64,000 bases of DNA from Chitinophaga sp. 180180018-3. Lineage in GTDB: Bacteria; Bacteroidota; Bacteroidia; Chitinophagales; Chitinophagaceae. The stretch's first letter is position 1. Every line of letters begins with the position of its first letter. The position numbers were made by a program, and so were the translations under genes. The DNA is taken from contig NZ_CP140772.1 of assembly GCF_037893185.1 (NCBI RefSeq), positions 6,572,001-6,636,000 of the forward strand. The letters are read 5' to 3'. Of the stretch, positions 8,910 to 18,535 are shown one piece after another. Below the pieces are notes generated by a model. The model saw only the letters and a program-made list of their open reading frames with translations. It was not told the DNA's origin and searched no databases.

Positions 8910-8982
8910 AAAGAATTAAGAATAGGGAATGAGAATGATGGGCAAGACTCCTTAATTCCATGTTCCTAATTCTTAATTCTTT
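8910..8982. repeat. Degenerate inverted repeat, element D
   Basis: AAAGAATTAAGAATAGGGAA (8910-8929) pairs imperfectly with TTCCTAATTCTTAATTCTTT (8963-8982). The sequence resembles the outer arms of elements A and F, but the GAAGACCTTAGCG core is missing. It lies between the divergent ccmB and accC genes, so it cannot act as a terminator for either; it looks like a decayed copy. Confidence 0.55.
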
Positions 8983-9009
8983 ATATTAGCTGTTTCATAA
9001 AAAGAAACG

Positions 9010-10500
9010 ATGAATAAAATTCTGGTTGCCAATAGAGGAGAGATTGCGTTGCGTATCATGCGTTCTGCGCGTGAAATGGGGATCAAAACCGTTGCGGTTT
9101 ATTCTGAAGCGGATCGTGCCATGCCTTTTGTTCAATATGCTGATGAGGCGGTATGTATAGGGGCGCCCCCCTCCAGCCAGTCGTACCTACGGGGAGATCA
9201 TATCATTGCTGTGGCACAGGAGCTGGGCGTTGACGGGATTCACCCCGGATACGGTTTTTTAAGTGAGAATGCAGGATTTGCCAAACAGGTAACAGCTGCC
9301 GGAATCACATTCATCGGACCGTCCGCGTCATCCATAGAAATCATGGGCAGCAAGCTGGCCGCCAAACAGGCGGCCCAGAAATTTGGTGTGCCCATGGTGC
9401 CGGGAACAGAAACTCCGCTGCGCAGTGTGGAAGAAGCCAGGGAAGTAGTGAAGCGCACCGGTTTCCCTATCCTGATCAAAGCATCTGCAGGTGGCGGTGG
9501 TAAAGGGATGCGGGTAGTGAACAATGCAGAAGAACTCGACGAGCAGATCAGAATGGCCAAAAGCGAAGCACTCAACGCGTTCGGAGATGATGCGGTGTTT
9601 ATTGAAAAATATGTGGGCTCACCAAGGCACATTGAGATACAGATACTGGGCGACCAGCACGGGAACTGTGTATACCTCTTTGAGCGGGAATGCTCTATAC
9701 AACGCAGGCACCAGAAACTGATAGAGGAAGCCCCCTCCTCCTGCCTGACTCCGGCCATCAGGGCCGCTATGGGTCAATGTGCTGTGGATGTGGCCAGAGC
9801 CTGCAATTATTACGGCGCAGGTACGGTTGAATTCCTGGTAGACGAAAACCTGAATTTCTATTTCCTGGAAATGAATACCCGGTTACAGGTAGAGCACCCG
9901 GTAACCGAACTGATCACCGGGCTGGACCTCGTAAAAGAGCAGATCCGTATTGCCCGTGGAGAAAAGCTGTCGTTTACCCAGGAAGATCTGAAAATAAATG
10001 GCCATGCCATTGAATTGCGTATCTGTGCAGAAGATCCATCCAATAACTTTCTCCCCGATACCGGCAAGCTGGAAACCTACATCCGTCCACAGGGCTACGG
10101 TATCCGGGTCGATGACGGCTATGAACAGGGAATGGATATCCCGATTTACTATGACCCCATGATTGCAAAGCTGATCGCCTGGGGGAGTGACCGGGAAGAG
10201 GCCAGGTTCCGCCTGCTCAGGGCAATTGAGGAATACCAGGTAAGAGGCATTAAAACTACCCTGCCTTTCGGGCACTGGGCCTTGCAGCAGCCTGCCTTTA
10301 TTGAAGGAAAATTCGACACCAACTTTATCGGCAGATATTTTACACCACAATCACTGCTGACAGCATCAGATGAGTTGGATAAAGTAGCCGCTATCCTGGC
10401 TGCGTACGTGTGGCAGCAACATGATATAACTTTACAGGAAAGGGCCCTCAACAATAACCCAGCCAGCACAGCCTGGAAAAAGCGGAGTACGTTAAGATAA
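9010..10500 (+). CDS. accC: Acetyl-CoA carboxylase biotin carboxylase subunit
   Basis: Biotin carboxylase uses ATP and bicarbonate to carboxylate biotin on its carrier protein, the first half-reaction of malonyl-CoA formation for fatty acid synthesis. The 496-residue protein has the N-terminal KILVANRGEIALRIMRSA, the ATP-grasp glycine loop GGGGKGMRVV (about residues 163-172), EREKSIQRRHQK-like CSIQRRHQKLIEEAPS, and the catalytic EMNTRLQVEHPVTE. The C-terminal domain DTNFIGRYF closes the family match. No accB lies beside it, which differs from many genomes where accBC are paired; a carboxylase of another acyl-CoA is therefore not fully excluded. Confidence 0.92.
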   Translation: MNKILVANRGEIALRIMRSAREMGIKTVAVYSEADRAMPFVQYADEAVCIGAPPSSQSYLRGDHIIAVAQELGVDGIHPGYGFLSENAGFAKQVTAAGITFIGPSASSIEIMGSKLAAKQAAQKFGVPMVPGTETPLRSVEEAREVVKRTGFPILIKASAGGGGKGMRVVNNAEELDEQIRMAKSEALNAFGDDAVFIEKYVGSPRHIEIQILGDQHGNCVYLFERECSIQRRHQKLIEEAPSSCLTPAIRAAMGQCAVDVARACNYYGAGTVEFLVDENLNFYFLEMNTRLQVEHPVTELITGLDLVKEQIRIARGEKLSFTQEDLKINGHAIELRICAEDPSNNFLPDTGKLETYIRPQGYGIRVDDGYEQGMDIPIYYDPMIAKLIAWGSDREEARFRLLRAIEEYQVRGIKTTLPFGHWALQQPAFIEGKFDTNFIGRYFTPQSLLTASDELDKVAAILAAYVWQQHDITLQERALNNNPASTAWKKRSTLR

Positions 10501-10554
10501 GCCCCCCAAAAATTAACTATCGTTAAAATGTTTCCGGTGAGACCGGAAAACGTA

Positions 10555-10562
10555 TAACTTTG
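10555..10562 (+). promoter_or_regulatory. Bacteroidota-type -7 element for gtrA
   Basis: TAACTTTG matches TAnnTTTG and ends 15 nt before the ATG at 10578. It overlaps the TTG at 10560 that would give a longer frame, which argues for the ATG as the true start. A small hairpin (TTTCCGGTGAGACCGGAAAA) lies just upstream and may end accC transcription. Confidence 0.6.
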
Positions 10563-10577
10563 CGCCCAATTAAATTT

Positions 10578-11060
10578 ATGATACGTAACACCATATTGCG
10601 AATACTGAGTTTCTTCTATCAGCCTTTTTCAAAGTTGATGCCCTGGCAGACGTTCCGTTATCTTGCCTGTGGCGGCGGCAATACGGCGCTGGATATTTTA
10701 CTGTATTTCGTGTGTTACAACTTTGTCCTGCATAAGGAAATGGTACACCTCGGTTTTTTTAACATGAGCCCGCATATTGCCGCCCTGTTTATGTCGATGG
10801 CTGTAACCTTTCCCACCGGCTTTCTGCTGAGTAAATATGTGGTTTTCTCAGATTCCAACCTCCGCGGCCGGGTACAATTGTTCCGCTATTTTGTGCTTGT
10901 TGGTGTATGCATAGTTCTTAACTACCTGTTAATGAAGTTGTTTGTAGAGCAACTCCATTTCTACCCAACTATAGGTAAAATCTGTACAACCGCTCTGGTA
11001 GTTATCTTCAGCTATCTGACCCAGAAAAAATTCACCTTTAAAGTAAAAAATAGCCTTTAG
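10578..11060 (+). CDS. GtrA-family membrane protein
   Basis: This 160-residue protein has four hydrophobic helices, the GtrA/DPMS-like family pattern. Visible family traits are FRYLACGGGNTALDILLYF in the first helix and FLLSKYVVFSD after the second, where FxxxRxxVF is typical. It ends with YLTQKKFTFK, again family-typical. GtrA-like proteins are thought to assist transfer of lipid-linked sugars across or onto membranes; the exact cargo is unknown here. The ATG at 10578 is chosen because of the promoter at 10555-10562. The stop lies inside a small hairpin shared with the convergent thymidine kinase gene. Confidence 0.88.
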   Translation: MIRNTILRILSFFYQPFSKLMPWQTFRYLACGGGNTALDILLYFVCYNFVLHKEMVHLGFFNMSPHIAALFMSMAVTFPTGFLLSKYVVFSDSNLRGRVQLFRYFVLVGVCIVLNYLLMKLFVEQLHFYPTIGKICTTALVVIFSYLTQKKFTFKVKNSL

Positions 11061-11075
11061 TTTCCAGCTAAAGGC
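11053..11075 (-). terminator. Intrinsic terminator of tdk
   Basis: GCCTTTAG and CTAAAGGC form perfect 8-bp arms around a 7-nt loop. Read on the minus strand the stem is followed by TATTTTTTACT, a good U-tract, so it fits termination of the thymidine kinase transcript. The stem overlaps the gtrA stop codon. Its sequence also resembles the outer arms of repeat elements E and G. Confidence 0.7.
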
Positions 11076-11081
11076 CAGCCA

Positions 11082-11648
11082 CTAGTGCTCAAAATAACAT
11101 TTCCGGCAACGAGGCTCGTAAAGGTCTTTCTCCCCCAGTAACAGGGTCTCTTTGGAAGCAGATTTACGGTAAGAATAATTGGCAATATTTCCGCATTTCA
11201 CGCAGATAGCGTGCAACTTTGTGATATAATCTGCTTTGGCCAGCAGAAAAGGCATCTGACCAAAAGGTTTACCGGTATAATCCATATCCAATCCGGCCAC
11301 AATTACCCTCATCCCCTTTAAGGCAAGCTGATCGCAAACTTCCGGCAAACCTCCGTCAAAAAACTGTGCTTCATCAATGCCCACTACGTCCGCTTCCTGG
11401 GCTAATAATAATATCTGCTGAGAGTTGTCAATTGGCGTCGACAACACCCTGTTTTCGTCATGCGAGGTGATGTTGTTTTCATCATACCTCGTGTCTACAG
11501 CCGGTTTAAAGATCTCCACTTTCAGGTTGGCAATTTGTACCCGCTTAAGTCTGCGGATCAGCTCTTCGGTTTTCCCGGAAAACATTGAGCCGCATATCAC
11601 TTCAATCCAGCCTCTTCGTCCCCCTGCAAGAGAAGGTTCAATAAACAT
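11082..11648 (-). CDS. tdk: Thymidine kinase (type II)
   Basis: The enzyme phosphorylates thymidine to dTMP in the salvage pathway. The 188-residue chain has the P-loop [11 protein letters not shown] (about residues 21-31), the Walker B-like [10 protein letters not shown], the lasso substrate region [18 protein letters not shown], and two zinc-binding Cys pairs (CVKC and CRKC near the C-terminus, the latter ending in CYFEH). These are the marks of the tetrameric zinc-containing TK family. The ATG at 11648 gives the usual length. It converges on gtrA with a shared hairpin between them. Confidence 0.95.
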   Translation of the reverse strand: MFIEPSLAGGRRGWIEVICGSMFSGKTEELIRRLKRVQIANLKVEIFKPAVDTRYDENNITSHDENRVLSTPIDNSQQILLLAQEADVVGIDEAQFFDGGLPEVCDQLALKGMRVIVAGLDMDYTGKPFGQMPFLLAKADYITKLHAICVKCGNIANYSYRKSASKETLLLGEKDLYEPRCRKCYFEH

Positions 11649-11738
11649 ATTATACTAATTTGATTATTAATTAATTAAAAAACTCTAATTTTATGAAAAT
11701 AAAATAATTTCCAACATTAACCCGTTAACAATTAAGGC

Positions 11739-12662
11739 ATGGAAAAAATTAATGCATTAATTGAAAAACTGCAGGAATTGAAAAATTCCGGGGCTGACCT
11801 GACAACCATTTCGTATTACACGCAATTGTTGCAGGCCGAAGTGCTGCATGAACGGAGCAGACAGCATCAGCAAAAGGCACAGTCTGTTCAGGGTAATATA
11901 GCGGTGATCATGCCGGTGCAGCAACCGGCGGCTATAGCTGTAGCTGAACCCGCAGCAACTGCGGCGCAAACTACAACTTTAACACCAAATAATCCGCTGC
12001 CTGTTACAACGGTCGCGGATACGAAACGGGAAGAGGAAGATATCAATACACGGGCGGCACGGCTGAACAATCAACCCGAGGTTAATACCGTTATTGTGCC
12101 TGAAGATATTAATTCAAGAGCAGCTAAAGCGGCAGCACAACCTGCGCCTGTTGCACCTCCAAGGCCGGAACCTGTGGTTACTTCGCAGCCGGTTCCGGTA
12201 CCTGTAACAACAGCACCTCCACCGCCTGTTGAAAAGCCCATGCCTGCACCCGCTGCAACCCTGTTTGATTCATTGCCGGTAGCCAAACAAACACCGGCTT
12301 CTGCCAGACAGGAACCTGCCCCGATCAGGAAAGAACTCAATGAGCTGGTGGAAAACAGCAGCATATCTCTGAACGACCGACTGCGTCAGCAACAGATGGA
12401 AGTTGCCCAGAAACTGGGCGATATGCCCGTTAAGGATCTCCGGCAGGCTATCGGCATTAACGACAAATACCAGTTCATTCAGGAGCTTTTCCGTGGAGAT
12501 ACCGACCTCTATGAACGTTCTATCAAAACGATCAATGAATTTGGCAGTTTACAGGAAGCTGATTACTGGATACAACGGGAAATAAAGATCATCCAGGGCT
12601 GGCAGGACGACCATCATCTGGTACAGCAATTCTATTTATTACTCAGGAAACGTTTTTCCTGA
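11739..12662 (+). CDS. Conserved Bacteroidota protein with Pro/Ala-rich linker, function unknown
   Basis: I do not know a function for this 307-residue protein. It has three parts: a helical N-terminus (about 1-50, rich in Leu, Gln and Glu), a long low-complexity linker (about 50-200) of Pro, Ala, Val and Thr, and a compact helical C-terminal domain (about 205-307). The linker carries a near-duplicate, EDINTRAARLNNQP and EDINSRAAKAAAQP. The C-terminal part, with DLRQAIGINDKYQFIQELFRGD, looks like the conserved core seen in uncharacterised Bacteroidota proteins. There is no signal peptide or membrane helix, so it is probably cytoplasmic. Its 3' end overlaps the convergent waaA by 31 bp. Confidence 0.8.
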   Translation: MEKINALIEKLQELKNSGADLTTISYYTQLLQAEVLHERSRQHQQKAQSVQGNIAVIMPVQQPAAIAVAEPAATAAQTTTLTPNNPLPVTTVADTKREEEDINTRAARLNNQPEVNTVIVPEDINSRAAKAAAQPAPVAPPRPEPVVTSQPVPVPVTTAPPPPVEKPMPAPAATLFDSLPVAKQTPASARQEPAPIRKELNELVENSSISLNDRLRQQQMEVAQKLGDMPVKDLRQAIGINDKYQFIQELFRGDTDLYERSIKTINEFGSLQEADYWIQREIKIIQGWQDDHHLVQQFYLLLRKRFS

Positions 12663-13894
12663 ACATAAGCGATCACTTTACCGGTGGCCCCGGTATTGGC
12701 AGCCACATAATTACCGGCAACAAGCGCTGTTGCTGTGTACTGCTGCCCGTCTGTCAGCAGCAGTTCCAGGCACTGGTGTAAACTGGCCTGGTCGGTTATT
12801 ACCAGCGCGCCTCCTTTTTCTACCAATTCTACTGCTTCAAAATACTTCCGGAACTCAGGTCCTATTACCACCGGTTTGCTATAAACTGCCGGTTCCAGAA
12901 TATTGTGGATGCCCCCTTTATCGAGGCCGCCGCCAACATAGGCTATAAAAGCATAACGGTACAATGCTGTCAGCAGTCCGATGTTATCAATAATCAGTAC
13001 ATCAGCAGCCGGGGCCAGGCGTTGCTTCCATTCCGAAAAACGTTGTGCACCGGGAAACTGGGCCATAATAGCGGCAATATGTCCTTCGCTGATTTCATGA
13101 GGGGCTATTACCAGCTTTACATCTTCCGAACCTTTCTCCTTCCACCATCCGCTCAATACTTTTTCGTCGGAAGGCCAGGTACTTCCTGCTACAATGAGCC
13201 GCCGCCCTGCCGCGAATTTTTCGATTTCCGGTAACACCCTTTTTTCTGTGAGTAATGCCGATACCCTGTCGAAGCGGGTATCGCCTCCTACCGAGCAGTG
13301 CTGCAAACCTATGCCCTGCAATAGCTGCAGCGATTCATTGTTCTGCACGAATATATGGGTCAGCTGTTTTAATAGTTGCCTGAACATGCCTCCATAGGGC
13401 TTGAAAAATGCCTGATCGGCCCGGAAGATACCGGATATCAACAGGGTAGGTACTTTTCGTTTATACAACTCCGTGAGGTAATGATACCAGAATTCATATT
13501 TTATGAAGATAGCTAACGCCGGCTGTGCTATTTCCAGGAACTTGCGGGCATTACCGCGGGTATCAAGAGGCAGGTAACAGATATAGTCGGCACCCGGGTA
13601 GTCTTTCCTTACCTCATACCCCGAGGGCGAGAAAAAAGTCAGCAATATCTTATACTCCGGCCATTGTTCCCTGATGGCTTCCAGCACAGGCCTCCCCTGT
13701 TCAAATTCACCCAGGGATGCAGCATGTATCCATACAACCGGAGCCGTACCCACACCCATGGTCCTCATTTTCTCCTGCCAATGCTGTCGGCCGGCCAGCC
13801 ATTTTTTCGCCTTGGTTTTGCCGGCCAGCGCTGCCAGATGCACGCCTGCCTTATATAACCGGAGGGCTGTATTATAAATTCCTGCTGCTATCAT
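12632..13894 (-). CDS. waaA: 3-deoxy-D-manno-octulosonic acid (Kdo) transferase
   Basis: WaaA adds Kdo from CMP-Kdo to the lipid A precursor at the cytoplasmic face of the inner membrane. The 420-residue protein has the family pattern: an N-terminal membrane-associated segment, then VWIHAASLGEFEQGRPVLEAI (about residues 53-73) with the catalytic Glu in SLGEF. Next come the PLDTRGNARKFL region, TLLISGIFRADQAFFKPYG, and the C-terminal GT-B nucleotide-binding portion AYVGGGLDKGGIHNILEPAVY with the GG(x)HNxLEP motif. The ATG at 13894 fits; a promoter element lies at 13930-13938. It ends inside the convergent neighbouring gene. Confidence 0.95.
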   Translation of the reverse strand: MIAAGIYNTALRLYKAGVHLAALAGKTKAKKWLAGRQHWQEKMRTMGVGTAPVVWIHAASLGEFEQGRPVLEAIREQWPEYKILLTFFSPSGYEVRKDYPGADYICYLPLDTRGNARKFLEIAQPALAIFIKYEFWYHYLTELYKRKVPTLLISGIFRADQAFFKPYGGMFRQLLKQLTHIFVQNNESLQLLQGIGLQHCSVGGDTRFDRVSALLTEKRVLPEIEKFAAGRRLIVAGSTWPSDEKVLSGWWKEKGSEDVKLVIAPHEISEGHIAAIMAQFPGAQRFSEWKQRLAPAADVLIIDNIGLLTALYRYAFIAYVGGGLDKGGIHNILEPAVYSKPVVIGPEFRKYFEAVELVEKGGALVITDQASLHQCLELLLTDGQQYTATALVAGNYVAANTGATGKVIAYVQEKRFLSNK

Positions 13895-13929
13895 TGATCT
13901 GGATACTTTTACTTAATTTTTGGCTGAAT

Positions 13930-13938
13930 GCAAAGATA
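13930..13938 (-). promoter_or_regulatory. Bacteroidota-type -7 element for waaA
   Basis: TATCTTTGC on the minus strand fits TAnnTTTG, 35 nt before the waaA ATG. It lies back to back with the promoter of the polysaccharide operon at 13963-13970. Confidence 0.55.
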
Positions 13939-13962
13939 ATCCCCAACCAATCCCAAAATTTG

Positions 13963-13970
13963 TAAATTTG
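13963..13970 (+). promoter_or_regulatory. Bacteroidota-type -7 element for the nucleotide-sugar operon
   Basis: TAAATTTG matches TAnnTTTG and lies 33 nt before the ATG at 14004. It implies that the longer frame beginning with TTG at 13920 is not translated from its start. Confidence 0.6.
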
Positions 13971-14003
13971 CACACTTTAAACAAAATAAAAATATACGAT
14001 CAT

Positions 14004-15143
14004 ATGGTTCCTATTCAGATGGTAGATTTGAAACGCCAGTATAAGAAGATCAAAGCAGCTGTGGACACTGCAATCGGAGACGTACTGGAAAGCGCCGCTT
14101 TTATCAATGGGCCTGCGGTACAGCAGTTTACGGCGGAGTTACAATCATATCTGGGAGCCAGGCATGTCATTCCCTGCGCCAACGGTACTGATGCCCTTCA
14201 GATTGCCATGATGGCAGCAGGTCTGAAACCAGGTGATGAAGTGATCACCCCTTCTTTCACTTTTATTGCTACTGCTGAAGTGATCGCTTTACTCAACCTG
14301 AAGCCTGTTTTTGTGGATATTGATCCTCAAACCTACTGCCTCGATGTGAAAGCAGTGGAAAAAGCGATTACCCCTAAAACCAAAGCAATTGTTCCTGTAC
14401 ATCTGTACGGACATGTAGCTGACATGGAACCGCTGATGGAAGTTGCCAACAAACATCAACTCCTGGTAATCGAAGACAATGCGCAGGCTATCGGTGCTGA
14501 TTATACGTTCAAAGATGGTACCCGCAAAAAAGCCGGCACTATCGGGCATATTGGCTGTACTTCCTTTTTCCCGTCGAAGAATCTCGGATGCTACGGCGAT
14601 GGTGGCGCCATATTTACCAACGACGATCAGCTGGCAGATAAGATTCGCATGGTAGCCAACCATGGCCAGTCTGCCCGCTATTACCACGATGTGGTAGGTG
14701 TCAACTCCCGCCTCGATTCTACACAGGCAGCAGTACTGCGTATCAAATTACCGCTGCTGGATGAATATATTGCTGCACGCCAGGCGGTGGCAGATGCCTA
14801 TGATGCTGCATTTGCCGGCATACCGCAGATCACCACACCATTCCGTGCTGCGCATAGCACCCATGTATTTCATCAATATACGCTGCAACTGAATGGGGCC
14901 GACAGAAATGAACTGCAGAAATACCTGGCGACCAGGGATGTACCATCAATGATTTATTACCCTGTTCCTGCACACCGCCAGAAGATGTTCGAGCAATTCG
15001 GCAGTGCAGCATTTGATCTTCCTGTAACAGATAGTCTCACCACCAAGGTGATTTCCTTACCGATACACACTGAAATGGATCCCGATCAGCTGGAGCATAT
15101 TATCCAGTCAGTTAAATCATTCTTAAACAATCCCCAAACATGA
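14004..15143 (+). CDS. DegT/DnrJ/EryC1/StrS-family sugar aminotransferase
   Basis: PLP-dependent aminotransferases of this family transfer an amino group from glutamate to keto-sugar nucleotides for surface polysaccharides. The 379-residue protein opens with VPIQMVDLKRQYKKIK, typical of the WbpE/ArnB-like group. It has CANGTDALQIAMMAAGLKPGDEVITPSFTF, the cofactor-binding EDNAQAIGA, and TSFFPSKNLGCYGDGGAIFTND, whose Lys is the expected PLP Schiff-base residue. The ATG at 14004 is preferred over a TTG at 13920 because of the promoter between them. The stop overlaps the ATG of the next gene (ATGA), so it is the first gene of an operon. The substrate is not determined. Confidence 0.9.
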   Translation: MVPIQMVDLKRQYKKIKAAVDTAIGDVLESAAFINGPAVQQFTAELQSYLGARHVIPCANGTDALQIAMMAAGLKPGDEVITPSFTFIATAEVIALLNLKPVFVDIDPQTYCLDVKAVEKAITPKTKAIVPVHLYGHVADMEPLMEVANKHQLLVIEDNAQAIGADYTFKDGTRKKAGTIGHIGCTSFFPSKNLGCYGDGGAIFTNDDQLADKIRMVANHGQSARYYHDVVGVNSRLDSTQAAVLRIKLPLLDEYIAARQAVADAYDAAFAGIPQITTPFRAAHSTHVFHQYTLQLNGADRNELQKYLATRDVPSMIYYPVPAHRQKMFEQFGSAAFDLPVTDSLTTKVISLPIHTEMDPDQLEHIIQSVKSFLNNPQT

Positions 15144-16453
15144 AGATCGCAGTTGTAGGTACCGGTTACGTAGGTCTCGTAACCGGCACCTGTTTCGCCG
15201 AAACAGGAAATGATGTCACCTGTATCGACATCGATGCCAACAAAGTAAAAAAACTATCCGCCGGGCAGGTTACGATTTATGAACCCGGGCTGGAGAAACT
15301 ATTTGAACGAAACTTAAAAGAGGGGCGTCTTTTTTTTACTACCAGTCTCCAGGATGGTATTAAAGACGCAGAAGTGATTTTCCTCGCGCTGCCTACACCA
15401 CCGGGAGCAGATGGATCGGCAGATCTTTCATTCGTATTGAATGTAGCTACGGAGCTGGGCCGGATAATGACCAGCTACAAAGTAATTGTGGACAAGAGTA
15501 CTGTGCCGGTAGGCACAGCAGAAAAAGTAATTGCAGCCATTGCGCAAAACTGTAAAACTCCATTCGATGTGGTTTCCAATCCGGAATTCCTGCGTGAAGG
15601 AGTGGCAGTAGACGATTTTATGAAGCCCGACAGGGTGGTGATTGGCACCAATTCCGAAAGGGCCCGCAAAGTAATGGGTGAACTTTATGCGCCTTTTGTA
15701 AGACAAGGGAACCCTATCCTCTTCATGGATGAAAAATCAGCTGAGCTGACCAAGTATGCTGCCAATTCATTCCTGGCAACGAAGATCTCTTTCATGAATG
15801 AAATTGCCATACTCTGCGAAAAACTGGGCGCAGATGTGGATATGGTACGCAGAGGCATAGGCAGCGACGATCGCATAGGCAAGCGTTTCCTTTTCCCTGG
15901 CATTGGATACGGCGGCAGCTGTTTTCCCAAAGATGTGCAGGCGCTCGTAAAATCATCTGAAAATGTGAAATACGACTTCAGGATTCTGAATGCAGTGATG
16001 GATGTCAATGAAGATCAGCGCTTATTCCTTCTTCCTAAAATAAAAGCTTACTTCAGCAATAGCCTGAAAGGCAAGCACTTTGCGCTCTGGGGGCTCGCAT
16101 TCAAGCCCAATACAGACGATATCAGGGAAGCTCCGGCATTATATATTATCGAGGCTTTGCTGAACGAAGGGGCTACTGTAAGTGTTTTCGATCCGGAGGC
16201 GATGAACAATGTAAAACAGGTGATAGGCGATAAAGTGATTTACGCTGACCATCAATATAACTGCCTCGAAAATGCAGATGCCCTGATTATAGCCACAGAG
16301 TGGAGTGTATTCAGAACTCCTGATTTTAACAGGATTTCCGGCAGCCTTAATAACAAAGCCATCTTCGATGGCCGAAACCTCTTTGAAGTATCCCGGATGA
16401 AGGAACTGGGCTACCATTACGAAAGTGTGGGACGTATCCCTTCTACCCTGTAA
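15140..16453 (+). CDS. ugd: UDP-glucose 6-dehydrogenase
   Basis: The enzyme oxidises UDP-glucose twice with NAD to UDP-glucuronate. The 437-residue protein has the N-terminal Rossmann motif [17 protein letters not shown], then [36 protein letters not shown], and the active-site [10 protein letters not shown] with catalytic Cys at about residue 261. The C-terminal [16 protein letters not shown] is diagnostic. It is translationally coupled to the upstream aminotransferase and followed 19 bp later by the UDP-glucuronate decarboxylase that uses its product. Confidence 0.96.
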   Translation: MKIAVVGTGYVGLVTGTCFAETGNDVTCIDIDANKVKKLSAGQVTIYEPGLEKLFERNLKEGRLFFTTSLQDGIKDAEVIFLALPTPPGADGSADLSFVLNVATELGRIMTSYKVIVDKSTVPVGTAEKVIAAIAQNCKTPFDVVSNPEFLREGVAVDDFMKPDRVVIGTNSERARKVMGELYAPFVRQGNPILFMDEKSAELTKYAANSFLATKISFMNEIAILCEKLGADVDMVRRGIGSDDRIGKRFLFPGIGYGGSCFPKDVQALVKSSENVKYDFRILNAVMDVNEDQRLFLLPKIKAYFSNSLKGKHFALWGLAFKPNTDDIREAPALYIIEALLNEGATVSVFDPEAMNNVKQVIGDKVIYADHQYNCLENADALIIATEWSVFRTPDFNRISGSLNNKAIFDGRNLFEVSRMKELGYHYESVGRIPSTL

Positions 16454-16472
16454 CCTTTATACCCGACATCAT

Positions 16473-17417
16473 ATGGAAAAGAAAAGAGTACTTATCGCAG
16501 GCGCCGCCGGATTTCTGGGTTCTCACCTGTGCGACCGGTTTATAAAGGAAGGATTCCATGTAATAGCAATGGATAACCTGCTCACTGGTAATATTAAAAA
16601 CATAGAACACCTTTTCCCTTTATCCGATTTTGAATATTATCATCACGACGTTACCAAGTTTATCCATGTACCGGGTAAACTGGATTATATATTGAACTTC
16701 GCCTCACCTGCCAGTCCGATTGATTATCTGAAAATGCCCATCCAGACGTTGAAAGTAGGTTCATTGGGCACACATAACCTGTTGGGACTGGCAAAAGAAA
16801 AAAAGGCACGTATATTAGTAGCATCTACCTCCGAAGTTTATGGCGATCCAAACGTACACCCTCAAACTGAGGAGTACTGGGGTAACGTAAACCCGGTGGG
16901 ACCGAGAGGAGTTTATGATGAGGCCAAACGTTTCCTCGAATCGATCACCATGGCTTATCATAATTTTCACGGGGTAGATACAAGGATAATACGTATATTC
17001 AACACCTACGGGCCACGTATGCGTCTTAACGACGGTCGCGCGCTGCCTGCATTCATGAGCCAGGCGTTGAATGGGCAGGATCTTACCGTATTCGGCGATG
17101 GCACACAAACCCGTTCTTTTTGCTATGTGGATGACCTGGTAGAAGGGATATACCGCCTGTTGCTGAGTGATTATCATTTGCCGGTGAACATTGGCAATCC
17201 GCAGGAAATAACACTCAACCAGTTTGCTGAAGAGATTATTGCGCTGACCGGTGGCAAACAAAAAATTGTTTACCATCCTTTGCCTCAGGACGATCCTAAA
17301 CAACGGCAACCGGATATTACCAAAGCCCGAACACTATTGGGATGGGAGCCTAAAGTCAGCAGACAGGATGGGTTAAGGATCACTTACGAATATTTTAAAG
17401 AAGCCTTACTAAAATAA
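16473..17417 (+). CDS. UDP-glucuronate decarboxylase (UDP-xylose synthase-like SDR)
   Basis: This extended short-chain dehydrogenase of 314 residues most resembles UXS enzymes, which convert UDP-glucuronate to UDP-xylose with bound NAD. Visible are the Rossmann motif [27 protein letters not shown], the STSEVYGDP active-site strand, and the catalytic Tyr-x3-Lys in [19 protein letters not shown] and [18 protein letters not shown] follow. The ASPASP(I/P)xY motif is typical of UXS. The frame extends upstream to 16425 inside ugd, but the ATG at 16473 starts right before the Rossmann strand and is preferred. Together with ugd it forms a UDP-glucose to UDP-xylose path. Confidence 0.92.
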   Translation: MEKKRVLIAGAAGFLGSHLCDRFIKEGFHVIAMDNLLTGNIKNIEHLFPLSDFEYYHHDVTKFIHVPGKLDYILNFASPASPIDYLKMPIQTLKVGSLGTHNLLGLAKEKKARILVASTSEVYGDPNVHPQTEEYWGNVNPVGPRGVYDEAKRFLESITMAYHNFHGVDTRIIRIFNTYGPRMRLNDGRALPAFMSQALNGQDLTVFGDGTQTRSFCYVDDLVEGIYRLLLSDYHLPVNIGNPQEITLNQFAEEIIALTGGKQKIVYHPLPQDDPKQRQPDITKARTLLGWEPKVSRQDGLRITYEYFKEALLK

Positions 17418-17432
17418 ACTTATTCGCAGGAA

Positions 17433-18488
17433 ATGAAGCGGAAATTATTAATTACGGGAGGAGCTGGTTTCATCGGTTCTCATGTAGTCAGGTTGTTTGT
17501 GAACAAATATCCTGACTACCAGATTGTTAACCTGGATGCACTCACCTATGCAGGGAATCTCGAAAATCTGACAGATGTAAAAGATCTGCCGAACTATGTT
17601 TTTGAGAAGGGAGACATCACTGACGACGCTTTCATTGATGCACTTTTTGGGAAATATCAGTTTGACGGGGTGATACATTTAGCAGCAGAAAGTCATGTAG
17701 ACCGTTCCATTATGGATCCGCTGGCATTCATTAAAACGAATGTACTCGGAACCGCAGTATTACTGAATAATGCGAGGAAGCACTGGAAAGATAATATGGA
17801 AGGCAAATTGTTCTACCATGTCTCTACCGACGAAGTATACGGGTCATTGGGAGAAGAAGGATTTTTCCTGGAAACAACCGCATATGATCCCCGTTCTCCT
17901 TATTCCGCGTCCAAGGCCAGCTCAGATCACTTCGTGATGGCCTACCATCACACCTATCATTTACCTGCTATTATTTCCAATTGTTCCAATAACTACGGAT
18001 CTCATCACTTTCCGGAGAAATTGATACCACTGGCCATCCATAACATCAGGAATAACAAACCTGTACCTGTTTATGGCAAAGGTGAAAACATACGCGACTG
18101 GCTGTATGTGAATGATCATGCCAGGGCTATTGATACCATCTTCCATAACGGAAGGGTTGGAGAAACCTACAACATCGGAGGTTTTAACGAGTGGAAAAAC
18201 ATAGATCTTATCCGTCTTCTTTGCAAGATCATGGATCAGAAACTCGACCGGCCGGAAGGTACTTCCGCACAGTTGATCACTTTTGTTAAAGACCGTGCAG
18301 GACATGACCTTCGCTATGCTATTGATGCTACCAAGCTGAATAAGGAACTGGGCTGGTCGCCATCTCTGCAATTTGAAGAAGGCCTGGAAAAAACGGTGGA
18401 ATGGTACCTGGAAAATGAGACCTGGCTGAACCATGTTACGAGTGGAGCTTATCAACAATATTATAACGAACAATACCAAAAAAGATAG
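17433..18488 (+). CDS. rfbB: dTDP-glucose 4,6-dehydratase
   Basis: RfbB converts dTDP-glucose to dTDP-4-keto-6-deoxyglucose, the second step of dTDP-L-rhamnose synthesis. The 351-residue protein begins with the Rossmann motif LLITGGAGFIGSHVVRLF and has HLAAESHVDRSI, STDEVYGSLG (with the Asp-Glu pair that acts in dehydration) and the YSASKAS Tyr-x3-Lys motif. SNCSNNYGSHHFPEKLIPL and NIGGFNEWKN complete the family match. It begins 15 bp after the decarboxylase gene and is followed by a perfect 10-bp hairpin before rfbC. Confidence 0.95.
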   Translation: MKRKLLITGGAGFIGSHVVRLFVNKYPDYQIVNLDALTYAGNLENLTDVKDLPNYVFEKGDITDDAFIDALFGKYQFDGVIHLAAESHVDRSIMDPLAFIKTNVLGTAVLLNNARKHWKDNMEGKLFYHVSTDEVYGSLGEEGFFLETTAYDPRSPYSASKASSDHFVMAYHHTYHLPAIISNCSNNYGSHHFPEKLIPLAIHNIRNNKPVPVYGKGENIRDWLYVNDHARAIDTIFHNGRVGETYNIGGFNEWKNIDLIRLLCKIMDQKLDRPEGTSAQLITFVKDRAGHDLRYAIDATKLNKELGWSPSLQFEEGLEKTVEWYLENETWLNHVTSGAYQQYYNEQYQKR

Positions 18489-18490
18489 TC

Positions 18491-18517
18491 GTCAGCCGCC
18501 AGCAACCGGCGGCTGAC
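18491..18517. repeat. Perfect 10-bp hairpin between rfbB and rfbC
   Basis: GTCAGCCGCC and GGCGGCTGAC flank a 7-nt loop (18501-18507). There is no U-tract, so inside the operon it may act as an mRNA stability or attenuation hairpin rather than a full terminator. Confidence 0.7.
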
Positions 18518-18535
18518 AGCTAACAGCTATTTCTT

